A stretch of DNA of 64,000 nt, taken from assembly GCA_000272025.2 (NCBI GenBank), contig AKCV02000017.1, forward strand, positions 124,001 to 188,000, read 5' to 3'. Position numbers and translations under genes: made by a program. Every line of letters starts with the position of its first letter. Position 1 is the first letter of the stretch. Shown here piece after piece: positions 1-8,700 of the stretch. This DNA is from Imbroritus primus (GTDB lineage: Bacteria > Pseudomonadota > Gammaproteobacteria > Burkholderiales > Burkholderiaceae). The notes beneath the pieces were generated by a model. It did not search any database and had not been told where the DNA came from. It worked only from the letters and a program-made list of their open reading frames with translations.

Positions 1-1003
1 GGCGCAGGCTCAGGCCGCTGAAGGTCCCGAAGGCCATCACACTGCCGAACTTCACCGCGAAGCGCACCGCTACAAGCATCACTGCCGCGAAGCCGCCAAG
101 CAGCCAGTGCTCGAGTTTCAACGGCAGGCCCAGTGACACGATCATCACCACGATCAGCAGGCTGCCCGCGCTGCCATAGTGCGCCGGCCACACGCGCGCC
201 TGCACGTCGCGATTCTTGAACACCACGCCCGCCAGCAGCAAGGTCAGCGGAATCGACAGCCGGAACAGCTTGGTGAGCGCCAGGGTAAACAGCACGAGCC
301 CGACCAGCAGCAGGAAAGCGTAGTGATCATCTCCGGACATGCGGCGATACAGCCAGTGCCCGCCCACGCCCATGACCCAGGCCAGCGCCAGCGAACCGCA
401 CAACAGGTAGACCGGATGCAGCAGCGCCGCCCACACGTTGCCGTACACGCTATGCAATCCGCCCACGGCAATCTGCACGACGGCGGCGGCCAGAATGCTG
501 TTGAGCGCGCTCATTGCCAGCAGGCGCTGCGTGACCTGTCCGTCGGCCCGCAATTCGTTCTTCAGTTGCAGCACGATGGTGGGCGAGGTACTGATGGCAA
601 TCCCGCCGGCGATCATCGCCACCGCCGGCGCCACGCCCATCAGCTGCAGCGACCACGCGACGATGCCACCGGTGAGCAGGCTTTCCACCGCGCTGGTGAT
701 CACCAGCCCAGGGTTTGCACGCAACCAGCCAAGCGTCACGCGGTGCCCAAGCTCGAACAGCGTCAGCGCCAGCGCCATCTCGATCAGCCAGCGCGTCTGC
801 TCGAGCAAGGGCGGCGCGATCACGTCGCGGCCGAAGAGCCCGCCCAGCAAACCGGCGAGCGCATATCCGACGATGCGTGGCAGGCCGAGGCGGCTGCGGC
901 AGATCTCACCGCATAGCCCGGCCCCGATCAGCGCAAGCCCCATCCAGAAGAGGCCGCCCGGCTGCAATGGCAGGGAAGGAAAGAATGCGGACATGGTTTC
1001 CAT
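1..1003 (-). CDS. Kef-type cation:proton antiporter, N-terminal part (continues past left edge)
   Basis: Translating the minus strand from the ATG at 1003 gives an open frame to base 1 with no stop, so the C-terminal end lies outside the window. The protein is a chain of hydrophobic helices. An early LGLPRIVGYALAGLLGG segment resembles the glycine-rich first helices of CPA2 (KefB/KefC, NhaS-like) exchangers, and a STSPTIVLQLKNE segment sits where the family has its conserved half-broken helix. The likely role is inner-membrane monovalent cation/H+ exchange; the ion cannot be told. A second in-frame ATG at 994 is an equally possible start. It is transcribed away from the secreted-protein gene at 1258. 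Confidence 0.75.
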   Translation of the reverse strand, partial: METMSAFFPSLPLQPGGLFWMGLALIGAGLCGEICRSRLGLPRIVGYALAGLLGGLFGRDVIAPPLLEQTRWLIEMALALTLFELGHRVTLGWLRANPGLVITSAVESLLTGGIVAWSLQLMGVAPAVAMIAGGIAISTSPTIVLQLKNELRADGQVTQRLLAMSALNSILAAAVVQIAVGGLHSVYGNVWAALLHPVYLLCGSLALAWVMGVGGHWLYRRMSGDDHYAFLLLVGLVLFTLALTKLFRLSIPLTLLLAGVVFKNRDVQARVWPAHYGSAGSLLIVVMIVSLGLPLKLEHWLLGGFAAVMLVAVRFAVKFGSVMAFGTFSGLSLR

Positions 1004-1089
1004 GCGCCCTATGGTAACGCATGCGTCACCGCATGCCCGCGAGAAAGCTCACGTGTGGCGAGACACTTCGTCTTGATCCGCATGCCTGT

Positions 1090-1107
1090 AGACGAGATCG
1101 CTCGTCT
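1090..1107. repeat. Perfect 7-bp inverted repeat in a divergent promoter region
   Basis: AGACGAG and CTCGTCT flank a 4-base centre (atcg). It lies between the divergent antiporter gene and the small secreted-protein gene, so it could be a regulator site. It has no T-run and does not look like a terminator. Nothing else in 1004-1257 is convincing. Confidence 0.4.
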
Positions 1108-1257
1108 GCATGGCCTCCTTGATCCACTGTCGCGCTTGTCTGTCGACTGCTGGCCCGCTCCTTGCCTTCCTACTAGGTATGCGGCCGGCAGCACTGTCTT
1201 TCCACGGACGCTCCACGACCGCGCCAGAAGTTTTTACAACCATCGCAGGAGTTACCC

Positions 1258-1653
1258 ATGACACACACTCGACGGCTCAGCTTGATGGCAGCGCTACTGG
1301 CCACCGCCCCGATGGTCTGGGCCCAGGCTACCCCGGGCATGGCAACCGACCCCGCTGGCACGCGCCCGAACGCAATGCCCTCCTCCAGTCAGATGCAACC
1401 CATGCCCCCCGAAGACAGTCCGCGCACCGTCCCCGCCCCGACAATGCCCGCAACACCGGCGATACCGGCAACACCCGCGGTCGCGCCAGCCCCGACCCAG
1501 GTCGAGCCGCCCAAGGATCCGCTGGTGGAGCGCCGCGAGCAGCGGCGCGAGGCCCGCCAGGAGTATCGTCAAACCAAGAAAGCCGCCAAGGCCGAGCGCA
1601 AGGCGGCCCGCAAGGCAGCGGACGCACAGGCGGAATCGGCGCTGCAGAAGTGA
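1258..1653 (+). CDS. Small secreted protein, proline-rich with a basic Ala/Lys/Arg C-terminus
   Basis: A 131-residue protein I do not recognise. Residues 1-22 (MTHTRRLSLMAALLATAPMV then WAQA) form a typical Sec signal peptide with cleavage after AQA. The mature part has a Pro/Ala/Thr/Met-rich disordered stretch to about residue 85, then a highly charged helix of repeated KAAKAERKAARKAAD-type units to the end. The start is supported by a GCAGGAG ribosome site seven bases upstream. It is probably an exported, nucleic-acid- or envelope-binding basic protein, but this is inference from composition only. It stands alone, with no operon partner on its strand. Confidence 0.7.
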   Translation: MTHTRRLSLMAALLATAPMVWAQATPGMATDPAGTRPNAMPSSSQMQPMPPEDSPRTVPAPTMPATPAIPATPAVAPAPTQVEPPKDPLVERREQRREARQEYRQTKKAAKAERKAARKAADAQAESALQK

Positions 1654-1719
1654 GGTCACGCAGGTGATGTATCGGCCCGGGAACAATCTCCCGTCCCGGG
1701 CTTGATCGGAGGTCGCAAA

Positions 1720-1763
1720 AAACTGTGAACGGGGCCGCCGTGTGTGGCGTTTGTTCACAGTTT
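1720..1763. repeat. Perfect 11-bp inverted repeat upstream of the low-GC ankyrin gene
   Basis: AAACTGTGAAC (1720-1730) and GTTCACAGTTT (1753-1763) are exact reverse complements. Between them is a smaller CGCC/GGCG stem. Read on the minus strand the outer stem runs straight into six T, like an intrinsic terminator, yet no minus-strand gene lies upstream of it. It sits at the junction between normal-GC sequence and the low-GC gene at 1854, so it may instead be a relic of an element end. Confidence 0.5.
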
Positions 1764-1853
1764 CAAGTCGGATTTAGGCGGACACTTTCGGCCGAGCACT
1801 CACCCTGAGTGAGGTGCCGATAATAAATACTGACTGCCTTTTATTTGATTTTC

Positions 1854-4385
1854 ATGTGCGTACAAAATACCAAGTTTAATTACCACCGCGCCGTCGATAT
1901 TTCCGGTTCGTCCGACAATGCGGTCAATACCAAAGACCTTATCGCATTTCTTCTCAATCCCGGCGGCCTGGGGCGTGACGCATGCCGCACGACCAGGTTC
2001 TATCAAGATGCCCGCGATGAAGAGCTCGCACTTCTTTGCAAACGATCACGCAAGAATTTCGGCGCACGCCTGTCCAGGGAGGATCTGACGCGGGTCAAAC
2101 ATCAGGATAGGCGAACCCGATGGGAAGGCGCTACACCCATGCATCTCGCGGCGTACTATCGCAGTGCGGAAGTCCTCAAATACATCTTGGAGAATAGCCC
2201 TGAAGCGCGGACGGCTCTCAACTTGAAAGACGCCAACGGTCACACGGTTCTGGATTGGGCCGAAGCACGCCCGCGGGGAAACAACAAAAATGGCATTCTG
2301 GCGCTCCTGAAGAGATACGGCGCTACTGAAAGAGGGACACCCGTCCCCACGCAAAGTGTGTCGCCCCGCTCTCTCATGCCCAATCTACCCAGAGGCAACA
2401 TCACACGAACAGCGGACCTCACGACACACGCGGGCTCTGCGGATCACAAGACGTCTACCGCCACCGCCAAGAACAGGCATACCATCAGCAAAAATCACAA
2501 GAAAGGATTAGCCGGAGGCATGCAACGGACCGCTTCCTCGAACAAAAATGCCAGCTCAGGCTCGCGCAAGTCGCAGTCCATACTCAACGACGAATACGCA
2601 CGTATCAGGGTATCGCCACGCACAGCCCGAACGGGGAAATCAGAATCGTCCAAAACAGACCTATTGAAGCACGAGGATTCGTGCGAGCAACTGCATGCAT
2701 ACTGCGTCGAGCTGGCTTGCCCTCCGGAGCGTCTGCGGGACAGTGCCAATCCCGACTTTGCCTCGGACAAGACACTGGATAAGCCCGCCTCCGAGAACGC
2801 CTCACAAGGCCTCGGCGAAAAGCTTGCGCAGGGTAGTGACTCTCAAACGCCGACGCCAAGAAGCCAAGCGCTCTCAGCATGGACAGGAGAAATGGGCGAG
2901 ATGGCAAACTATCGAAATAAGTATCTATGCATGAAGGCCGATATCGAAAGCGATGGCGACATCACTGATTTTTCTCGCGTAGCGTTGCTGAACAGCCTGC
3001 AAGGCTACATCTCCCTTTGCGATGCGATGGCGAAGAATACCTTGAACATGGAAACTTCTACCCCGGAACGCTTGGAAGAGATTGTCGAGCGGTTGAAAGC
3101 CAAGAATCTGAAGCTGAGGACAGGCCTTCGAGAATTGCGACGCCAATACAATGAGGCCTGCAATCCAGTTCTAGCGCCTCCACAACCTTCGCTCCGAACA
3201 GAGCAACCCGTCGCTCGCCTCACACCCAGCCAACCGGGGATAGTACGCCGCACCCTGACTCAGCTTACGCATATTTCTGATCTCGCGAGATCGTCGCGCG
3301 CCGAGGCATCCACCCGCATCCAGATGATCAAAGGTTGTACGGAAGCACGCAAAGAGCAGATTGGATACGGGCTAACGCTTCACTCACTTCAGAGCAAGCT
3401 CGAGCAGCTGGATATCGCACCCAGACAACGGAAAATATTGCTGACCAAGATTGATGCTGCAGAAGAAAGGATTCGTTGCCCTGAAGCGGAACCAGTCATC
3501 CTGCACGGCAACGCCGAGCAACTGGAAACTCTCCATAAGAACCTCTGCGAGCTCAATATTGTTCTCAAAGACGTTACGGTCCATGTCGAGCATCAATACT
3601 CGCTGCTACGTGAACTCGCACAGGCTCGATCAGACGACAAGGCGCTGCATGACGCCATGGAAAATCTGACGAGCGAGATCGAAAGGCATTTTGGCCAGGC
3701 CAACGGCGCGTTGGAAGCATTGACCGGAGCGCCCTTAAGTACATTTGCACAGGCACGTGCCCACCTGTCTCTTCTGGCTGACCAACCCATTACGCGAATT
3801 CTGTCGCGGGAACAGATCGCGAAAATTGGCGCGGCATATGTCAATTGGCGCACTGCGAGTGCCCAAGGAAATCTGTCATCGGACACGGTGACCCAATTGC
3901 GCGCCGAATGGTTGACGCGCATGGAGGCAATCATTCCGGCACGCGGGACCTTGTGCAATGATTCTGCAATGCGCTCGCACATGATGCTCATGGCTGCCTG
4001 CGAAAAGCCAATCGCCCAAATATCGGAAGCTGCACAACATATGTGGGCGGCGCGCTCGGCACTAGAGTCGATGGCACTGACTGGTCCCTCGTTTATCACC
4101 GAAGCGTTGAGGCTTCACCCGATTTACAAAGGGCCCATACAACTCCTCGCGAGTCTCGATCAAGTGCTTGCCTCGAAAATTCTTGCCATCAGGCAAGCCA
4201 CTACAACACCGGACCGAAACCTCGCACTTGAGGCTCTTTCTACAGCTTCCGAAAATGGCTGCCGGGAGCTGAAAGAACTTGCGGATAACCTGACCAGACT
4301 CGCCGGCTACCTCAAGATAAAGATTGATACGGAGCACTCTCCTGAAGAGCCGGGAACCCAGGACCTTCAGATACATCCTGTTTAA
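1854..4385 (+). CDS. Large ankyrin-repeat / coiled-coil protein of unknown function, probably acquired
   Basis: An 843-residue protein counted from the ATG at 1854; an in-frame TTG at 1845 is the only longer option. There is no clear Shine-Dalgarno sequence before either. Residues roughly 90-155 contain two ankyrin repeats, with the hallmark TPMHLAAYYRSAEVLKYIL and the following NGHTVLDWAEAR. Then comes a Ser/Thr/Lys-rich disordered linker (about 165-340), then long heptad-like helical segments to the C-terminus. No signal peptide, membrane helix or enzyme motif is visible. G+C is visibly low: bases 2461-2580 counted by hand give 65 of 120. This architecture is common in proteins delivered into or aimed at eukaryotic cells, but I found no hrpII/PIP-type promoter box upstream. 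The function is unknown. Confidence 0.8.
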   Translation: MCVQNTKFNYHRAVDISGSSDNAVNTKDLIAFLLNPGGLGRDACRTTRFYQDARDEELALLCKRSRKNFGARLSREDLTRVKHQDRRTRWEGATPMHLAAYYRSAEVLKYILENSPEARTALNLKDANGHTVLDWAEARPRGNNKNGILALLKRYGATERGTPVPTQSVSPRSLMPNLPRGNITRTADLTTHAGSADHKTSTATAKNRHTISKNHKKGLAGGMQRTASSNKNASSGSRKSQSILNDEYARIRVSPRTARTGKSESSKTDLLKHEDSCEQLHAYCVELACPPERLRDSANPDFASDKTLDKPASENASQGLGEKLAQGSDSQTPTPRSQALSAWTGEMGEMANYRNKYLCMKADIESDGDITDFSRVALLNSLQGYISLCDAMAKNTLNMETSTPERLEEIVERLKAKNLKLRTGLRELRRQYNEACNPVLAPPQPSLRTEQPVARLTPSQPGIVRRTLTQLTHISDLARSSRAEASTRIQMIKGCTEARKEQIGYGLTLHSLQSKLEQLDIAPRQRKILLTKIDAAEERIRCPEAEPVILHGNAEQLETLHKNLCELNIVLKDVTVHVEHQYSLLRELAQARSDDKALHDAMENLTSEIERHFGQANGALEALTGAPLSTFAQARAHLSLLADQPITRILSREQIAKIGAAYVNWRTASAQGNLSSDTVTQLRAEWLTRMEAIIPARGTLCNDSAMRSHMMLMAACEKPIAQISEAAQHMWAARSALESMALTGPSFITEALRLHPIYKGPIQLLASLDQVLASKILAIRQATTTPDRNLALEALSTASENGCRELKELADNLTRLAGYLKIKIDTEHSPEEPGTQDLQIHPV

Positions 4386-4392
4386 GAAATAT

Positions 4393-4423
4393 GCCGCGGC
4401 CATTTCCGATGCATGGCCGCGGC
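4393..4423. terminator. Bidirectional hairpin between convergent genes
   Basis: GCCGCGGCCAT (4393-4403) pairs perfectly with ATGGCCGCGGC (4413-4423) around a 9-base loop. It sits 8 bases after the ankyrin gene stop and 45 bases after the end of the convergent binding-protein gene. On the minus strand the stem is followed by ATATTTCTT, a modest U-rich tail. Confidence 0.75.
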
Positions 4424-4467
4424 GAGCCCTCTTCAGAAGGCATGTACGAGTGTCATTACGACAGCGC

Positions 4468-5616
4468 TTACTTCCCCCCCACCGACTCCAGCACCGTCCA
4501 CTGCCCATCCACCACCTTGTACACGGTGATGCCGCCATCCTTCAGATCGCCACGCGCATCGTAGGCGAGGTTGCGCGTGGTCACGCCGATCATGCTGGTC
4601 TTGGCAAGTACCGGCAGGTACTTGGCGGGTTCGGCGGAGTTGGCCTTGACCATGGCTTTCATCATCGCCATGGCGCCGTCGTACGCATATGGGGAATAGG
4701 TTTCGACCTTGCTACCGAAACGTTTTTCGTAGCGTTGCTTGTAGCCGGGGCCGCCCGGCATCTGGTCGAGTGGCAGACCAGCGAGCGAGACGACGGTGCC
4801 GTTGGCGGCGGGGCCGGCAAGCTTGATGAAGTTGTCGGTCTTGGACATTTCACCGCTGACGAGCGGGGCCTTCAGGCCGAGTTCTTTCATCTGCTTCGCC
4901 ATCGGCGCGGATTGCGCTTCGGCACCACCGAAGAAGATGATGTCCGGGTTGCTACGCTTGATGTTGGTGAGCACGGCCTTGAAGTCGACGGCCTTGTCGT
5001 TGGTGAATTCGCGCCGCACAATCTTGCCGCCGGCAGCCTTGGCGGCTTTTTCGAATTCGTCCGCAAGACCCTGGCCGTAGGCGGTGCGGTCGTCGACGAT
5101 GGCGATGGTCTTGGCGCCAAGTTTCTTGACGGCGAAGGCGCCGATGACCGAGCCCTGCTGGGTGTCGGAGGTCATCATGCGGAAGGTGTTCTTGAAGCCC
5201 TGCCTGGTATATTCCGGCGCGGTCGCCATGGCGATCTGCGGGATGCCGGCGCGGCTGTAGACCGTCGAGGCGGGAATGCTGGTGCCCGAGTTGAAATGGC
5301 CGAGCATGCCCTGGATGCCCTTGTCGACGAGCTTCTGCGCGACCACGGAGCCGGTCTTGGGATCGGCCTGGTCGTCTTCTGAGAGCAGCACGAACTTCAC
5401 TTCCTTGCCGCCGATCTTGGGATGCGTTGCATTGAATTCCTCGATGGCCAGCACGATGCCGTGCTGCATGTCCTTGCCGTACTGCGCCTGCGCGCCGGTC
5501 ATGGGCGCGGCAAACCCGAGCTTGATGTCTTCGGCCTGCGCACCGGTCGTCCCGAAGGCGAGCGCCGTGCTCAAGAGCGCCAGTTGCAACACGGTCTTGT
5601 GAAACGCTGTTTTCAT
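4468..5616 (-). CDS. Branched-chain amino acid ABC transporter substrate-binding protein (LivK type)
   Basis: 382 residues, the usual length for the type I periplasmic binding proteins (Leu/Ile/Val-binding family). Residues 1-28 are a Sec signal peptide ending in GAQA. The mature start EDIKLGFAAPMTGAQAQYGKD is the classic LivK opening, with the ligand-contacting region near SGTSIPAS and DRTAYGQGLADEFEKAAK further on. It would bind a branched-chain amino acid or a similar small ligand in the periplasm. No permease or ATPase genes (livHMGF) adjoin it, so it must share a transporter encoded elsewhere or serve another purpose. The ATG at 5616 follows an ACGGGAG ribosome site. Confidence 0.92.
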   Translation of the reverse strand: MKTAFHKTVLQLALLSTALAFGTTGAQAEDIKLGFAAPMTGAQAQYGKDMQHGIVLAIEEFNATHPKIGGKEVKFVLLSEDDQADPKTGSVVAQKLVDKGIQGMLGHFNSGTSIPASTVYSRAGIPQIAMATAPEYTRQGFKNTFRMMTSDTQQGSVIGAFAVKKLGAKTIAIVDDRTAYGQGLADEFEKAAKAAGGKIVRREFTNDKAVDFKAVLTNIKRSNPDIIFFGGAEAQSAPMAKQMKELGLKAPLVSGEMSKTDNFIKLAGPAANGTVVSLAGLPLDQMPGGPGYKQRYEKRFGSKVETYSPYAYDGAMAMMKAMVKANSAEPAKYLPVLAKTSMIGVTTRNLAYDARGDLKDGGITVYKVVDGQWTVLESVGGK

Positions 5617-5788
5617 ACAAGTCTCCCGTAGGTGATCAAGCTGGCGGACCGCTTCAGTCTGCCGGCGTGGGTTCCGCGCCGTGCTGGCGCAGGTCCGATG
5701 GTGCGGGAGGATGCGTCTCCCGCAAAAACTTCTGTCATAGCGTCTGCCGCACGCCGTCGTGCATCCGGCACGGCATGGCAGCTGGCGA

Positions 5789-8700
5789 CTAGCCGATGGT
5801 CATCAAGCTCGCATTGCCGCCCGCCGCCGCCGTGTTGATGCTCAGCGCATGCTCGCGCAGCAGGCGCTCAAGCGCAATTCCGGTATCGCCCCGTGCGTAG
5901 CCGTGCACCGTGACGATCGGCCCGGAACGCTGTGCCAATTGCTCGCAGACGGCGCGCAACCGGTCAGCATCGCCATGATACAAAGCGACATCGTACGCCG
6001 CCGTGGTCCAGTCGGGTACCCGTTGCACCTGTGCGCCGATCTCCGGCGGGAGGCGCGCATGCAGCGCGCGGGTGTCGGGTGTGTCGGGCCAGACGGCGCG
6101 GCTGCCGATAGCGAGGACGGCGCTCAGCTGCAGCAGGCGGTCGTTCATTTCTTCTGCCAGGCAAAGTACGGCTTGGCGTGGCAATAGCGTGTAGACGTTA
6201 CGTTCACCCGTCGGCCCGGTCAGCATGGTGCTGCTGTTTGCGAGCGCATGGTCTGCGAAGCGCTCGCATGTGCCGGCGAGCATGGGCATTTCCTGTTGCA
6301 ACCACGCGCGCCACCGCGACCAGCGTCCCGCGCCTGACGCAGCCTGGGTCGCCCGCTGTAATACGCCGGCTGCGGTGACGGCCTGCATGGCGGCGTCCAG
6401 CGGGCAGGCGGAGAGCAGGCGCAGTAGATACAGCGGGCCGCCGGCCTTCGGGCCGGTACCCGATAGCCCCTCGCCGCCGAACGGCTGCACGCCGACCACC
6501 GCGCCGATGATGTTGCGGTTGACGTACTGGTTGCCAACGCTGGCCCGTGTGGTGACCTGGGTGATGGTTTCGTCGATGCGGGTATGCAATCCCAATGTGA
6601 GGCCGTAGCCCGTGGCGTTGATCTGGCCGATGAGCAGATCGAGGCCGGTGCGCGGATACCGCAGGACATGCAGCACCGGCCCGAACACTTCGCGCTGCAG
6701 TTCGTCGATGCGGTCGATTTCGATCAAGGTCGGCGGAATGAAGGTGCCATGCGCGGTGGTATCCGGCGTCGCTGCCTGATACACGGCCCGGCCGTTGACG
6801 CGCATGGTGTCGATATGCTGCTGGATGGCATCGCGCGCCTCGGCATCGATCACCGGGCCGACATCGACTTCGAGCCGGTCGGGATTACCCACGCGCAGCT
6901 CCGCCATCGCGCCCTTGAGCATGGCAAGCAATGGCGCGGCGATGTCCTGCTGCAGGCACAGCACGCGCAAGGCCGAGCAGCGCTGGCCGGCGCTGTCGAA
7001 CGCCGAGGCCAGCACGTCAGCCACGACCTGCTCCGCGAGCGCCGAGGAATCGACGATCAGGGCATTCTGCCCACCCGTTTCCGCGATCAGCGGCAGCGGC
7101 CGGCCATGCGCATCGAGCCGCCCGGCAAGGCTGCGCTGCAGCAGCCGCGCCACGGTGGTCGAACCGGTGAACATCACGCCACGGATGCGCGCATCCGCGA
7201 CGAGCGCCGCACCGATGGTTTCGCCAGGCCCCGGGACCAGTTGCAAGGCGCCACGTGACACGCCGGCGGCATGCAGGATGCGCACGGCCTGCGCGGCAAT
7301 CAGCGGCGTCTGTTCAGCAGGCTTGGCGAGCACGGTGTTGCCGGCCGCCAGCGCCGCGCTGATCTGGCCCGTGAAGATCGCCAACGGAAAATTCCATGGG
7401 CTGATGCACACCACTGGGCCGAGCGGGCGATGCGTGTCGTTACTGAAGGTGGCGCGTACCTGTGCGGCGTAGTAGCGCAGGAAGTCGACCGCCTCGCGCA
7501 CTTCGGCGATGGCGTTGGCCAAGCTCTTGCCGGCCTCGCGCACGATCAGCCCCATCAGCACCGGCATCTGGCTTTCGAACAGTTCCGCAGCGCGATCGAG
7601 GATGGCGGCGCGCCCGTGGGGTGGCATGGCCTGCCAGGAAACGCCGGCGGTCTCGGCATGCGCCAGGGCGCGCGCCGCTTCCTGCGACGTGGCATCGATA
7701 ACAGTCCCGACGCGATCGCGGCGATCCGCGGGATTGCGGATTTCTCCCGCCATGCCGGCGGGCGGTTCGTCATCGGCCAGCAGGGGCATGGCGAGCCATG
7801 GTGTGGCGACGCTGGCAAACAGGGACGATGCGAGAGAAGCAAGACGCTGTTCGCTGGCGAGATCGAGACCGGCCGAGTTGCGGCGCGCACTGCCAAACAG
7901 ATCGCGCGGCAAGGGAATGCGCGGATGCGGCAATCCCGGCTGTCCTTCTTCCTGTTGGAGTCGTTCGACGCTGGCGACCGGATCGGCCACGAGTTCGGCC
8001 AGCGGCACGCGGGTATCGGCGACGCGGTTGACGAAGGACGTGTTAGCGCCATTCTCGAGCAAGCGGCGTACCAGGTAGGCGAGCAGGGTCTCGTGCGTGC
8101 CGACCGGCGCATAGATGCGGCATGGCCGGCGCGGCATGATCGATGCTCGTCCCCCGGCGTCATCGGCGGCGGACGAAACGATCTGCTCGTACAGCGGCTC
8201 GCCCATGCCGTGGAGGCACTGGAATTCATACTGCCCCGGCGTGTAGTCGGGACCAGCCATCTGGCACACTGCGGCAACCGTATGCGCATTGTGCGTGGCG
8301 AACTGCGGATAGACCGCATCGGGTGCGGCAAGCAGCTTGCGGGCGCATGCGAGGTACGAGATATCGGTGTAGACCTTGCGCGTATAGACAGGATAGCCTT
8401 CCAGCCCATCGACCTGGGCGCGCTTGATCTCGCTGTCCCAGTAGGCACCCTTGACGAGGCGCACCATCAGGCGATGGCCGCTGCGGCGGGCAAGGTCGAT
8501 CAGGTAATCGATCACGAAGGGGCAGCGCTTCTGGTAGGCCTGCACGACAAAGCCGATCCCTTGCCAGCGGGCCAACGCCGGCTCGAAGCACAGGCGCTCG
8601 AGCAGATCGAGTGACAGTTCGAGGCGCTCGGCCTCTTCGGCATCGATGTTCAGGCCGATGTCGTAGCGGCACGCGAGTTCGGCCAGGTCGTGCAGGCGCG

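Noticed and set aside
1764..1853. Possible hrpII/PIP promoter box before the ankyrin gene
   Set aside because: TTCA and TTCG elements occur but are 21 bases apart, not 16, and do not match the PIP spacing, so no type III secretion promoter can be claimed.
3593..5382. Long open frames opposite the ankyrin and LivK genes
   Set aside because: They lie antisense to genes with clear domains, have unusual composition and no ribosome sites; this is expected in GC-rich DNA.
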